Counted from the stretch's first letter, positions 21,148 to 29,578 are shown. The stretch: 64,000 nt of DNA from Streptomyces varsoviensis (GCF_000718635.1 NZ_JOBF01000033.1:139108-203107), one strand, 5' to 3'. The notes: a model not told the origin generated them from the letters alone. Translations and numbers: made by a program.

Positions 21148-21897
21148 ATGACTTCCTTACCCGTGGACAGCGGCCTTTGGTGCAGGCGCTTCCACCCCTC
21201 GCCGGCGGCGACGACCCGCCTTGTCTGCTTCCCGCACGCGGGCGGCTCGGCATCCTTCTACTTCCCGGTCTCGGCGGAATTGCGGGGCCGGACGGATGTG
21301 CTGGCCGTGCAGTATCCGGGGCGGCAGGACCGCCGGGCCGAGCCGACCATCGACGACCTCCGGACCCTGGCCGACGAGGTGTTCGCGGCGCTCCGGGGCT
21401 GGAGCGGGCTGCCGCTCACCTTCTTCGGCCACAGCATGGGCGCCCTCGTCGCCTTCGAGGTCGCCCGGCGGTTCGAGCGCGTGGGAGGGGGGATCGGCCA
21501 TCTCTTCGTCTCCGGCCGCCGCGGGCCCGCGGTGCCGCACGAGGAGCGCCTGCACCTGCGCGACGACGACGGCATCGTGGCCGCCGTCCGGGAGATGAGC
21601 GGTACGGACGAGAGCCTGCTCGACGACGAGGAACTGGTCCGCATGATGCTCCCCGCGCTCCGCGGCGACTTCCGGGCCGTGGAGACCTACCGAGGCGAGC
21701 CCGACGCGGTGCTCCGTTGCCCGATCACCGCGCTGACGGGGGACCGGGACCCGAGGGCGCCCCTGGACGAGGTCCGGGAGTGGAAGGCGCACACCTCCGC
21801 GGCCTTCGAATTCAAGGTATTCCCCGGCGGCCACTTCTATCTGACCAGCCGGCCCGGCGACGTGATGGACGTACTCAAAGACCACTTCGACCGATGA
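21148..21897 (+). CDS. Type II (editing) thioesterase
   Basis: 249 residues, alpha/beta hydrolase of the GrsT/RifR family. It has the typical start LVCFPHAGGSASFY, the nucleophile in GHSMG (Ser96), GDRDP with the likely acid, and GGHFYL with the catalytic His. Such enzymes remove aberrant acyl groups or prime blocked carrier proteins of PKS/NRPS lines. AGGAGAC precedes the ATG. It is the first gene of the rightward block that starts at the SARP-divergent region, and a strong hairpin follows it. Confidence 0.95.
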   Translation: MTSLPVDSGLWCRRFHPSPAATTRLVCFPHAGGSASFYFPVSAELRGRTDVLAVQYPGRQDRRAEPTIDDLRTLADEVFAALRGWSGLPLTFFGHSMGALVAFEVARRFERVGGGIGHLFVSGRRGPAVPHEERLHLRDDDGIVAAVREMSGTDESLLDDEELVRMMLPALRGDFRAVETYRGEPDAVLRCPITALTGDRDPRAPLDEVREWKAHTSAAFEFKVFPGGHFYLTSRPGDVMDVLKDHFDR

Positions 21898-22007
21898 CCG
21901 TGCGAGCGCGGGCGTATGTGCCGGCTCGGGCACACGCGCCCGCGCGGACGTGCGCGCCGGCTCCGGCGCGCGAGCCGGCTCCGGGGCCCGCCCCGGCGCG
22001 GCGCGTC

Positions 22008-22035
22008 GCCGGCCGCCCCGCGGCGGGCGGCCGGC
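22008..22035 (+). terminator. Strong 11-bp hairpin between thioesterase and LuxR-type gene
   Basis: GCCGGCCGCCC (22008-22018) pairs perfectly with GGGCGGCCGGC (22025-22035) around a 6-nt loop. It sits 110 nt after the thioesterase stop and 40 nt before the GTG of the next gene, so it could be a terminator or an attenuator in the leader of the regulator. Confidence 0.6.
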
Positions 22036-22075
22036 TCACGCGGGAACGCACCTGACGCACCAACCAGGAAGGCAG

Positions 22076-22495
22076 GTGTACGGATTGACGCCGTTACGCG
22101 GTTCCACGGCGGTCGGCTCCACCGCGGCGCTCCCGAAGGCCGACGACCGGAGGGGCTCGTGTCGCCCCGCGGCCGACCGGACCCCGGAGCGCGCGGAACC
22201 GGCGGGTCGGCCGAACGACACCGGGAGCAGCGCGGCCCCGCCGGACGCCGAGCGGCTCACCGCGCTCGACGCGTGCATCCTGGAAGGCATCGCCGTCGGC
22301 ACCTCCACCGTGGAGCTGGCGGCCTCCCTCTACCTCAGCCGCAAGGGCGTCGAATACCGCATCGGCCTGATGTTGCGTCAGTTCCAGGTGCCGAATCGGG
22401 TGGCTCTCGTCTCCCGCGCCCATTCCATCGGTATGCTCACCGTGGGCACGTGGCCGCCACGGGTTCCGAAGCACTTCGTCGTGCAGACCGATTGA
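22076..22495 (+). CDS. Small LuxR/GerE-type helix-turn-helix regulator with a TTA codon
   Basis: 139 residues if it starts at GTG 22076, which has AGGAAGG five bases upstream. The first 70 residues are low-complexity. The last half is a GerE-like HTH: LTALDACILEGIAVG, STVELAASLYLSRKGVEYRI, and NRVALVSRAHSIG at the recognition end. There is no receiver or ATPase domain, so it is a stand-alone DNA-binding protein. Codon 7 (22094-22096) is TTA, the rare leucine codon read by the bldA tRNA, which would tie its translation to development. Downstream starts would lose the TTA, but none with a ribosome site is evident. It probably acts as a pathway-specific regulator. Confidence 0.8.
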   Translation: MYGLTPLRGSTAVGSTAALPKADDRRGSCRPAADRTPERAEPAGRPNDTGSSAAPPDAERLTALDACILEGIAVGTSTVELAASLYLSRKGVEYRIGLMLRQFQVPNRVALVSRAHSIGMLTVGTWPPRVPKHFVVQTD

Positions 22496-22835
22496 GCCGC
22501 ACGGACCGACCGAGCCGCGCGGGCGGGACCGGCCCGCGCGGCGGCTTTACGGGGTGCGCGGCGGCATTACGGGATTCGCCGGTATTCGCCGGGCCGGCCG
22601 GCCCGGCGAATGACAATAGCGGCACTCAAGGATTGTTTCAGTCGCCAATATCGTCTCGATAGCGTGCGCCGCGACCTTTCCCGCACGGCCAATTGCACCT
22701 TACGGCGGCAAGCGAATCGATGTTACGGTGCCATCGCGTCGTGGTCGGAATTCCCCTAGGCTGGGCCGGGGGCCGCGCCCGCACCGGGCGCCGTACCGCG
22801 TCTTTCTCCTGTTACCTTCCCGCTGGGGGCGAGAA
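22496..22835. promoter_or_regulatory. Intergenic region upstream of the freestanding acyltransferase operon
   Basis: This 340-nt stretch has no gene I can support. The middle part (about 22605-22740) is less GC-rich than its surroundings and is the likely place of a promoter for the acyltransferase/ligase pair. No -35/-10 pair stands out. The end carries the ribosome site GGGGGCGAGAA directly before ATG 22836. Confidence 0.4.
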
Positions 22836-23795
22836 ATGACTTTGGGCTATCTGTTCGGCGGCGGCGTCGGCACCGAGCCGCACGGTCTGGAGCTGTACCA
22901 CGAGTACCCGGTCGTCCGTAGCTGGTACCAACAGGTCGCGGACTGGACGGGTTTGACGGTAAGTCAGGTCCTGGAGGACGACCTGCCCGCCGCGCAGGAG
23001 GAACGCCAGAGCGTCGGCACGGTGCGGGAGGCCGCGCTCGCCATCGGCGTGCACGACGTGCTCGCCCAGTTCGGACTGCGCCCCGCCGCCATCGGCGGCC
23101 TCAGCCTCGGCGCGATGACGGCCAGCACCCTGGCCGGGGCGCTCAGCAGACAGGAACTGTTCGAGATGCTGGCGGGCGCCCGGGACACCCCCGAACTCCC
23201 CGCCGACGCCCCGGCCCAGGGCATCGCCCTCGCCTTCGCGCAGACCGCCGACGGCCCCGGCCACCCCGGCGAGGGGCGGACCGGCATCCACCTCGCCGGC
23301 GACTTCGGCCCCACCGCGGACGGCAAACAGCGCATCCTCATGCTCGCCGGCCACGCCGAGGCGCTGACCGCCCTGGCGGCCGAGGCCCCGCCCGGCACCG
23401 TCGTCCCGCTGCCGGGCCGTACCATCGCGGTCCACTCGCCGCTGCGCCGGCACTTCCGCGACTTCATGGCCCCCCGCGTCGACGCGATGGCCTTCTCGGC
23501 CCCCCAACTGCCGCTGTACTCCTGTCTGGAGCGCAAGAAGCTCTCGAGCGCCGACGACGTCCGCGACCTCTTCCAGCGCAACTCCACCGACCCGATCAGC
23601 CTGGTGGACGTCTACACCGGCATGAAGAGCGAGGGCGTGGAACTCGGCCTCGTGATGGGGCCGTCGATCCCGGAGGGCATCCTCGCCTTCCCGTTCCCCG
23701 TCGTCCACATCGAAAAGCCCGAGCACGTCCAGCAGGCGCTCAGCACCGCGTACGACCTCGGCATCGATCTCACCGGCGGGCAGGTGAGCCCATGA
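22836..23795 (+). CDS. Freestanding acyltransferase of the malonyl-CoA:ACP transacylase fold
   Basis: 319 residues. ATG 22836 is chosen for its GGGGGCGAG site; longer in-frame starts give a basic, unrelated leader. The order of motifs matches FabD-like acyltransferases. FGGG stands at the N-terminus where FPGQG is usual. The nucleophile elbow is GGLSLGAM, with Ser kept but Leu in place of the His of GHSxG. VHSPLRR carries the second catalytic His, and the C-terminal NSTDPISLVDVY matches the NLTSPVRW-like region. It could load an extender or starter unit onto a carrier protein in trans, including the terminal PKS module whose own AT is mutated. The stop overlaps the next start (ATGA), so it works with the ligase that follows. 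The substrate cannot be read from the sequence. Confidence 0.75.
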   Translation: MTLGYLFGGGVGTEPHGLELYHEYPVVRSWYQQVADWTGLTVSQVLEDDLPAAQEERQSVGTVREAALAIGVHDVLAQFGLRPAAIGGLSLGAMTASTLAGALSRQELFEMLAGARDTPELPADAPAQGIALAFAQTADGPGHPGEGRTGIHLAGDFGPTADGKQRILMLAGHAEALTALAAEAPPGTVVPLPGRTIAVHSPLRRHFRDFMAPRVDAMAFSAPQLPLYSCLERKKLSSADDVRDLFQRNSTDPISLVDVYTGMKSEGVELGLVMGPSIPEGILAFPFPVVHIEKPEHVQQALSTAYDLGIDLTGGQVSP

Positions 23796-24892
23796 CCACC
23801 AGCTCGGTGGCCGCCCCCACCAAGCTGTCGGACGACCCCGACGCGCTGGTCGCCGGGTGGCTCGACACCGACCTCGACCAGTGGTGCCGCGGGGTGGTCC
23901 GGCGCCACTTCCACCCGGAGACCGGCAGCCCGTACTGGCTGGGCCGGGCCCGGCAGTTGGACTTCGACCCCCGCGACATCACCCGCTACGACCAGCTCAC
24001 GGCCTTCGGCCCGTTCCGGCTGGAGAGCCTGCGCGAGCAGGACCCCGCGGACCTCGTGCCGCGCTCCGTCCCCCGGCCGCTGGCCGGCCGCGCCTGGGAC
24101 ACCGGAGGCACCACCGGCACCCCCTGCCGGGTCTTCTACACCCCCGACATGCTGCGGCACCGGGCGGTCTGGCGCCGCTGGTCGTTCGTCCGCGAGGGGT
24201 TCGCCCCCGGCCGCACCTGGCTCCAGGCCACCCCCACCGGGCCGCATCTGATCGGCCACGGCGTGTGGGAGGTCTCCGAACTGCACGCGGGCCAGGCGTA
24301 CGCGATCGACATGGACCCGCGGTGGGTCAAGCGGCTCATCCGCGCGGGCCGCCTCCAGGACGTGGGGGACTACACCAACCACCTCCTGGAGCAGATCACC
24401 GACGTGCTGCGGCAGGCGCCCGTGCACTACCTCAACACCACGCCCGCGCTCTTCCAGACGCTCCGGCAGCGCCACCCCGACCTCGTCGCCGCCCTCGACG
24501 GCGTCCGGCTGAGCGGCACCCAGATCAGTGCCGACATGTACCGCGCGTTCACGTCGGCGCTGAATGGCGGGATTTGTGGCATGACATACGGCAATACCTT
24601 TGGAAATGCCGCCTGTTGGGACGTCGCGGGAGACGGCGAGCTGATCTCGTACGTGCCGAACTTCCCGCAGGTGACGATGGCGGTCGTGCGCAAGGACGAC
24701 TGGTCGGCCGTCGTCGAGCCGGGAGCGGTCGGCCAGGTGCGGCTCACCGTGCTGCACGAGGACCTCTTCCTCCCCAACATCCTGGAGCGCGACCAGGCGT
24801 CACGCCACCGGGCCGAGGCGTGGCCCTGCGACGGCGTGGCCAATATCCGCCCGCTGCAAACCACGAGTTCGGCGCCGGAGGGGCTGTACTGA
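23792..24892 (+). CDS. ANL-superfamily adenylate-forming enzyme without C-terminal lid (PaaK/EhpF-like)
   Basis: 366 residues, translationally coupled to the acyltransferase. It has a phosphate-binding loop DTGGTTGTPC, an adenylate-binding MTYGNTFGNA where YGxTE is usual, and ERDQA near the end. The canonical C-terminal lid domain with the catalytic Lys is missing, so the protein is about 60-100 residues shorter than phenylacetate-CoA ligases. Related short proteins are annotated as phenazine antibiotic biosynthesis (EhpF-like) adenylating enzymes. It probably activates a carboxylic acid as acyl-AMP or transfers an activated acyl group, in concert with the neighbouring acyltransferase. The substrate is unknown. 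Confidence 0.7.
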   Translation: MTTSSVAAPTKLSDDPDALVAGWLDTDLDQWCRGVVRRHFHPETGSPYWLGRARQLDFDPRDITRYDQLTAFGPFRLESLREQDPADLVPRSVPRPLAGRAWDTGGTTGTPCRVFYTPDMLRHRAVWRRWSFVREGFAPGRTWLQATPTGPHLIGHGVWEVSELHAGQAYAIDMDPRWVKRLIRAGRLQDVGDYTNHLLEQITDVLRQAPVHYLNTTPALFQTLRQRHPDLVAALDGVRLSGTQISADMYRAFTSALNGGICGMTYGNTFGNAACWDVAGDGELISYVPNFPQVTMAVVRKDDWSAVVEPGAVGQVRLTVLHEDLFLPNILERDQASRHRAEAWPCDGVANIRPLQTTSSAPEGLY

Positions 24893-24930
24893 GGGCGCGC
24901 CGCGGCGGCTCCGTGAGCGCGGGAACGCTG

Positions 24931-24944
24931 GGACGTCAGCGTCC
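24931..24944 (+). terminator. Weak hairpin after the ANL-like gene
   Basis: GGACG and CGTCC form a 5-bp stem with a 4-nt loop, overlapping an alternative 6-bp ACGCTG/CAGCGT pairing (24925-24942). It lies 40 nt after the stop, ahead of the EF-hand gene's own leader. Confidence 0.25.
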
Positions 24945-25133
24945 GCGGTTACCCGTGAATCTGCTGTGAATTGCATTCAAGATCCGCCGGACCGCCGTTT
25001 CTCAATGGCCCGCCGACAGAATCGGCCAATGTGTTTCCGGGCAATCCCCGCCGTTGAACACCCCGGCCGGGCGAGTCTAGTATCCGGCGACAAGGATGGC
25101 GCACGCGAACAAGAAGGCGGGGTGTGCAGAGAA

Positions 25134-25658
25134 ATGGCAAGTGGGCACGTGGAGAGCCAGCGAGCCAGGGTGAGCAAGGCGTTCGACCTGATGGACGTCG
25201 ACGGCAACGGCGAGGTCGGCATCCAGGAAATCGAGGCCCTGGCGCAGCGGCTGGCCAGCCGATTCGGACTCGCCGCCAACTCCAAGCAGCACGAGGAATT
25301 ACGGCAGGCGAGCGTCGACCTGTGGCGCGACCTCCAGCACCAGCTCGACCAGAGCGGCGACCAGAAGATCAGCCGGAAGGAATACGTCGACTTCTACGCC
25401 GACGCCGACCCGGCCGTCATCCGCCGCACCATGGAACCGTTCGCGGGAATTCTCTTCAACCTGTTCGACGTCGACGGCGACGGAAAGGTTTCCCGCAGCG
25501 AATTCGAGCGCTACCACCGCGCGTGGGGAGTCCCCGCCGACCAGATCGAGGGTACTTTCGACAAGCTCGACACCGACCGTAGCGGCGACCTGTCGAAGGA
25601 AGAACTCCACCAGTATCTCGCCGGGTTCATCTTCGGTGAGCCGGGGTCGAAGGGCTGA
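25134..25658 (+). CDS. Four-EF-hand calcium-binding protein with a TTA codon
   Basis: 174 residues from ATG 25134; GTG 25149 is an alternative. Four EF-hand loops are visible: DVDGNGEVGIQE (21-32), DQSGDQKISRKE (72-83), DVDGDGKVSRSE (112-123) and DTDRSGDLSKEE (146-157). The second is weaker. The protein is calmodulin- or calerythrin-like, acidic, and has no signal peptide or membrane segment, so it should be cytoplasmic. Leu56 is encoded by TTA (25299-25301), implying bldA control. Its role in a biosynthetic cluster is not known; calcium sensing or buffering is the family function. It stands alone between a 241-nt leader and a strong terminator. Confidence 0.9.
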   Translation: MASGHVESQRARVSKAFDLMDVDGNGEVGIQEIEALAQRLASRFGLAANSKQHEELRQASVDLWRDLQHQLDQSGDQKISRKEYVDFYADADPAVIRRTMEPFAGILFNLFDVDGDGKVSRSEFERYHRAWGVPADQIEGTFDKLDTDRSGDLSKEELHQYLAGFIFGEPGSKG

Positions 25659-25685
25659 CCCCGAGAGAGCCCCGCGTTCAACTGG

Positions 25686-25717
25686 CCGGGCCCGGTGCGC
25701 ACAGCCGGGCCCGGTTT
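25686..25717 (+). terminator. Strong terminator after the EF-hand gene
   Basis: Two copies of the palindrome CCGGGCCCGG (25686-25695 and 25705-25714) pair as a 10-bp stem with a 9-nt loop and are followed by TTT. This is the most classical intrinsic terminator in the window. Confidence 0.8.
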
Positions 25718-25829
25718 GCCATGCCCTTTTGGTGCGGCCCCACGCCGTCGTTGGCACACCCGGACCGAGCTGATAGTTTCGCGCCGTACAGCAAGGCGCT
25801 CGACGCGGGGTGAGGGGGAATCCGTCGCG

Positions 25830-26642
25830 ATGGCACTGATATCCGTCAACGGAATTCGCATCAATTACGAGGACCACGGTTCGGGCGAACCGGTCGTCAT
25901 GATCATGGGCACCGGAGGAGGCGGCCGGGCCTGGCGGCTGCACCAGGTGCCCGCGCTGACCGCCGCCGGCTACCGCGTCATCACCTTCGACAACCGCGGC
26001 ATCCCGCCGACCGACGCGTGCCCCGGCGGCTTCACCATCGACGACATGGTCGCCGACACGGCCGGGCTCATCGAAGCCCTCGGCCTCGGCCCCGCCCGCG
26101 TCGTCGGCACCTCGCTCGGCGGCTATATCGCCCAGGAACTCGCCCTCGCACGGCCGGAGTTGGTACGGCAGGCGGTGCTGATGGCCACCCGCGGCCGAGT
26201 GGATGCCATGGGCCGGGCGCTCGCCACGGCCGAGGCCGAGCTGTACGACTCCGGGCCCGCGCTCCCGCCGCGCTACGCCGCCGTCGTACGGGCCCAGCAG
26301 AACCTCTCCCCGCGCACCCTCGAACACGACGAGCAGGCACGCGACTGGCTCGACCTCTTCGAGATGGTCGTCCAGGACGGGCCGGGCACCCGGGTGCAGA
26401 TGGACATCGCACCGCCCGCCGACCGGCTGCGCGCCTATCGGCGGATCACCGTGCCCTGCCACGTCATCGCCTTCACCGACGACCTGATCACCCCCGCGAA
26501 GCTCGGCCGCGAGGTCGCCGACGCCATCCCGGACGCCACCTACGACGAGATCGCCGCCTGCGGCCACTACGGCTACCTGGAGGACCCCGCCGCCGTCAAC
26601 AAGGCCATCGTGGAGTTCTTCCGCGGGCCGGCCCGGGGGTAG
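25830..26642 (+). CDS. Alpha/beta hydrolase
   Basis: 270 residues, with GAGGGGGA upstream of ATG 25830. It has a typical alpha/beta-hydrolase layout: oxyanion strand VVMIMGTGGGGRAW, FDNRG, nucleophile elbow GTSLGG, a cap region rich in acidic residues, TDDLITP with the likely acid, and CGHYGYLEDP with the catalytic His. The family includes esterases, lipases and haloperoxidase-like enzymes. In a PKS/NRPS cluster it could hydrolyse or cyclise an intermediate or confer resistance, but nothing in the sequence decides this. It is monocistronic, with its own leader, and ends at a shared terminator with the convergent transporter. Confidence 0.88.
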   Translation: MALISVNGIRINYEDHGSGEPVVMIMGTGGGGRAWRLHQVPALTAAGYRVITFDNRGIPPTDACPGGFTIDDMVADTAGLIEALGLGPARVVGTSLGGYIAQELALARPELVRQAVLMATRGRVDAMGRALATAEAELYDSGPALPPRYAAVVRAQQNLSPRTLEHDEQARDWLDLFEMVVQDGPGTRVQMDIAPPADRLRAYRRITVPCHVIAFTDDLITPAKLGREVADAIPDATYDEIAACGHYGYLEDPAAVNKAIVEFFRGPARG

Positions 26643-26653
26643 CCGGCGACGCA

Positions 26654-26674
26654 CCCGCTCGGCCCGTGAGCGGG
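26654..26674. terminator. Bidirectional hairpin between hydrolase and ABC permease
   Basis: CCCGCTC (26654-26660) and GAGCGGG (26668-26674) form a perfect 7-bp stem with a 7-nt loop in the 88-nt gap between two convergent genes. Confidence 0.6.
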
Positions 26675-26730
26675 AGGGGCGGCGGCCCCCCCCGGATCCG
26701 CCGCCGGTTCGCCCGCCGCGTGACGGCCTG

Positions 26731-27579
26731 TCAGCGGTCGGACGGGGTGCGGTCGAAGCCGCGCACCGCCAGGAACACCACCACGAGCAGGAGCGCGAGC
26801 GTCGCGCCCACGGCCGCGTACAGAGAATCGCCGAGGGGCCACCCCAGCGCCACGCGCCGGGCGGCGTCCACCACATACGTCAGAGGGTTCGCCTTGGCCA
26901 CGAACCGCAGCCAGTCGGGCAGCACATGGACCGGCACGAACGCGCTCGACGCGAAGGTCAGAGGGAACATCGCCAGCGGCCCGATGCCGGCGACGACCTC
27001 CTTGTTGCGCAGCCAGGACCCCAGCGCCAGAAACCCCCAGACCACGGCCCAGGTGACGAACAGCGTCAGCAGCACGGCCACGCCGAGCCCCAGCGCGCCC
27101 CCGCGAGGATGGCAGTCGAGCAGCAGCAGCGCCGTCGCCAGCAACACCGCGAGCTGCGCCGCGACCCGGACCAGGTAGTCCAGGCTGCGGGCCACGAGCA
27201 CCGAGGACATCCGGATCGGCATCGAGCGGAACCGCGACAGCACCCCGTTCTCCATGTCGAACAGCAGGCTGTACCCGGCGCCGGTCGCCGTGCCGGTGGC
27301 GGTCGTGATGAGGATGCCGGGGAGGAGGTAGTCGATGTACGCGACGCCCGCCGGGAAGTTCTTCGGATTCGACATGCTGCCGAACACCTGACTCATGATG
27401 AGCAGCAGGATGAGCGGCTGGACCAGCTCGAACAGCAGCAGCCGCCGGTTGTTCACGAAGGCGCGTAGGGAGCGGCCGGCCAGCACGCCGATCTGGGTCA
27501 GGCGGCCGCTGGCCGGCCAGCCGGGCGCGGAGGACACCCGCACCGGCGGCGCGGCGGGGCTGATGGCCTGGCTCGTCAT
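26731..27579 (-). CDS. ABC-2 type transporter permease (DrrB-like)
   Basis: About 282 residues from ATG 27579, which has AGGAG five bases upstream; a GTG one codon earlier is possible. An N-terminal cytoplasmic part precedes about six hydrophobic segments, including LLLFELVQPLILLLIM, AAQLAVLLATALLLL, VAVLLTLFVTWAVVWGFLAL and a C-terminal VGATLALLLVVVFLAV. The pattern SMSNPKNFPAGVAYIDYLLPGI matches daunorubicin-resistance DrrB and other antibiotic exporters. It follows its ATPase after 63 nt in the same direction, so the pair is one operon. The likely role is export of, and self-resistance to, the cluster product. Confidence 0.93.
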   Translation of the reverse strand: MTSQAISPAAPPVRVSSAPGWPASGRLTQIGVLAGRSLRAFVNNRRLLLFELVQPLILLLIMSQVFGSMSNPKNFPAGVAYIDYLLPGILITTATGTATGAGYSLLFDMENGVLSRFRSMPIRMSSVLVARSLDYLVRVAAQLAVLLATALLLLDCHPRGGALGLGVAVLLTLFVTWAVVWGFLALGSWLRNKEVVAGIGPLAMFPLTFASSAFVPVHVLPDWLRFVAKANPLTYVVDAARRVALGWPLGDSLYAAVGATLALLLVVVFLAVRGFDRTPSDR

Positions 27580-27645
27580 CACAACTCCTGGGGGAGGGCG
27601 GCGGGTTCGGGAGGGACGGTCGACGCGGTCCGCGGGCGCGTGACG

Positions 27646-28593
27646 TCAGGTCGCGAGGACGGTCGACCGCCTGGTCAACGCGAGGTACACGTCGTCCAGC
27701 GTCGGCTCCGTCAGGGAGAACCGGGCGACGTCCAACCGCTCCTGGTCCAGGGCTCGGACGACGGTGGCGAGGTCCGCGGACGTCTCGGCCGGGGCGCTGA
27801 TGGCACCCCCGGCCCCGTCCTGAGCCGCCGTCAGCCCGGCGCGGTCGAGCGCGAGCACGATGGCGCCGGCGTCCGCGGGATCGGCCGGGACGATGTGCAC
27901 CGCGCGGCTGCCGACCTGGGACTTGAGGTGCGCGCTGGTGCCGGATGCCACCACCGTGCCGTCGGCGAGCACCGTGATGGTCCCGGCGAGCCGGTCCGCC
28001 TCGTCGAGGTACTGGGTCGTCAGCAGCACGGCCGCGCCCTCGCGGACGATGTCCTCGACGACCTCCCACAGCGCCAGCCGGCTGTTCGGGTCGAGCCCCG
28101 TCGTCGGCTCGTCCAGGAAGACCACGTCCGGCCGGCCGACGAGGCTGGTGGCCAGGTCCAGCCGTCGGCGCATGCCGCCGGAGTACGTACGGGACGGGCG
28201 GTGCGCGGCCTTGGTCAGGTCGAAGATCTCCAGCAGCTCGTGGGCGCGGGCCCGCGCCTGGCGGCGACTCGCGCCGAGCAGCCGGGCGATGAGGATGAGG
28301 TTGTCGGTCCCGGACAGGTTCTCGTCGACGGCGGCGTACTGCCCGGTGAGCCCGATACGGGCGCGGACCTCGTGGCTCCGGTCGACCACGTCGTAGCCGG
28401 CGATGCGCGCGGTGCCGCGGTCCGGCGGCAGCACCGTGCAGAGAATATTGATCAGCGTGGTCTTTCCGGCGCCATTGTGCCCCAGCAGCCCGTGCACCGT
28501 GCCGGCGTGCACCGAGATATCCACGGATGAGAGCGCCGTGACCGGTCCGAAGCTCTTTCCGATTCCGATTGCCTCGATCATCGGTCCCTGCAT
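27646..28593 (-). CDS. ABC transporter ATP-binding protein (DrrA-like)
   Basis: 315 residues if started at ATG 28593, which has GGGGG 7 nt upstream; ATG 28581 (MIEAIG) is equally plausible. Walker A is GHNGAGKTT, the Q-loop is in TGQYAAVDE, the signature is YSGGMRRRLDL, Walker B is VVFLDEPTTGLD and the switch region is LLTTQYLDEADRL. The C-terminal extension, with EPTLDDVYLALT, is typical of the DrrA drug-exporter family. It energises the permease encoded just downstream. It diverges from panD across a 465-nt region. Confidence 0.94.
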   Translation of the reverse strand: MQGPMIEAIGIGKSFGPVTALSSVDISVHAGTVHGLLGHNGAGKTTLINILCTVLPPDRGTARIAGYDVVDRSHEVRARIGLTGQYAAVDENLSGTDNLILIARLLGASRRQARARAHELLEIFDLTKAAHRPSRTYSGGMRRRLDLATSLVGRPDVVFLDEPTTGLDPNSRLALWEVVEDIVREGAAVLLTTQYLDEADRLAGTITVLADGTVVASGTSAHLKSQVGSRAVHIVPADPADAGAIVLALDRAGLTAAQDGAGGAISAPAETSADLATVVRALDQERLDVARFSLTEPTLDDVYLALTRRSTVLAT

Positions 28594-29058
28594 ATATAAC
28601 CCCCATGTGCACCACGTCGCCGATGACTTGTTGCCATATCGGCGCGCACGGCACGCTACGGCGACCATTTATGCGGTGTCAAAGATTCGCGTTCGCGAGA
28701 TGAACACCCGGCCGGCCGGGATCGACGTCCGCCGGGCGCTCCGTTCACGAGATCCGCGCCACACCGGCCGTCCGGACGCGCGCGCCCGGGAACAAGCGGA
28801 ATGCGCCCATCATCTCCGCGTCGCCGGTCCCACCGGCGGGTTCCGGGATTGGCCGCGCCCATTCCCGGCGGCCCGCCGGCCGACTGGTCCCGGCCTCCTC
28901 GACCGCCGCCGCGGCGGCCCGTGTTGGCGAATCCGCACACGGCCGGAATAAGATCCGCGGTAGCCCCGCGTATCCGGCAGTGCCGGTGCACGCCGACTTC
29001 AGGTGTGGCCGATACGCCGCCATGGCATTTCATCCCAGATTTACGGAGTGAATTACTC
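28594..29058. promoter_or_regulatory. Divergent intergenic region between ABC exporter and panD
   Basis: This 465-nt region has no coding sequence I can support. The part next to the exporter (about 28594-28690) is comparatively AT-rich and should hold the exporter promoter. The part before panD contains GGAGTGA about 10 nt before the GTG start. I saw no clear operator palindrome here. Confidence 0.45.
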
Positions 29059-29475
29059 GTGTATCGGACCATGATGAAGTCCAAGATCCACCGAGCGACC
29101 GTCACCCAGGCGGATCTGCACTATGTCGGCTCCCTCACCATCAGTGCCGACCTGATGGAAGCCGCCGATCTGCTGCCCGGTGAAAAGGTGGACATCGTCG
29201 ACATCGACAATGGCGCGCGGCTTTCCACCTATGTTATCGAGGGGCCCCGGGATACCGGGATCATAGGAATCAACGGGGCCGCCGCCAGGCTCATCAGCCC
29301 CGGCGATCTCGTCATCATCATCGCGTACGCGCAGGTGACGGACGAGGAGGCCAAGGCGCTGGAGCCGCGCGTGGTCTTCGTGGACCACGAGAACAAGGCC
29401 ACCCACCTCGGCGGCGACCCCGCGGACGTGCCCGCCGGCTCGGGCCTGCTGCGCGGAGACCTCCCTGCCGAATAG
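29059..29475 (+). CDS. panD: Aspartate 1-decarboxylase, pyruvoyl-dependent (beta-alanine supply)
   Basis: 138 residues from GTG 29059. This start places the self-cleavage pair exactly at Gly24-Ser25 (LHYVGS), as in known PanD proteins. Further family marks are [18 protein letters not shown], Lys9, [12 protein letters not shown] and GINGAAA. The enzyme cleaves itself to form a pyruvoyl group and converts L-aspartate to beta-alanine. A copy inside a biosynthetic cluster, rather than beside panB and panC, suggests a dedicated supply of beta-alanine. This fits the first NRPS adenylation domain, which has a beta-amino-acid-type code. The C-terminal 20 residues are an unconserved tail. Confidence 0.96.
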   Translation: MYRTMMKSKIHRATVTQADLHYVGSLTISADLMEAADLLPGEKVDIVDIDNGARLSTYVIEGPRDTGIIGINGAAARLISPGDLVIIIAYAQVTDEEAKALEPRVVFVDHENKATHLGGDPADVPAGSGLLRGDLPAE

Positions 29476-29521
29476 GCCGAACCAGCCGAATAGGCCGGGT
29501 CAGTCGAACAGGCCGCCGCCC
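29468..29521 (+). repeat. Three imperfect 18-bp tandem repeats at the end of panD
   Basis: Units CCGAATAGGCCGAACCAG, CCGAATAGGCCGGGTCAG and TCGAACAGGCCGCCGCCC follow each other. The panD stop TAG lies in the first one. They sit 58-111 nt before the dioxygenase start. They may be a slippage product or a protein-binding array. Confidence 0.75.
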
Positions 29522-29578
29522 CGCCCGGGCCCGCACGCCCGCCGAGAGATTTCCCCCTGGACATCTGGAGACGAGAGA

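Noticed and set aside
29053..29058. TTA codon just before panD
   Set aside because: It lies upstream of the GTG start that positions Ser25 correctly, so it is not translated.
29468..29521. CRISPR-like array at the end of panD
   Set aside because: Only three 18-bp units, directly adjacent without spacers; a simple tandem repeat.
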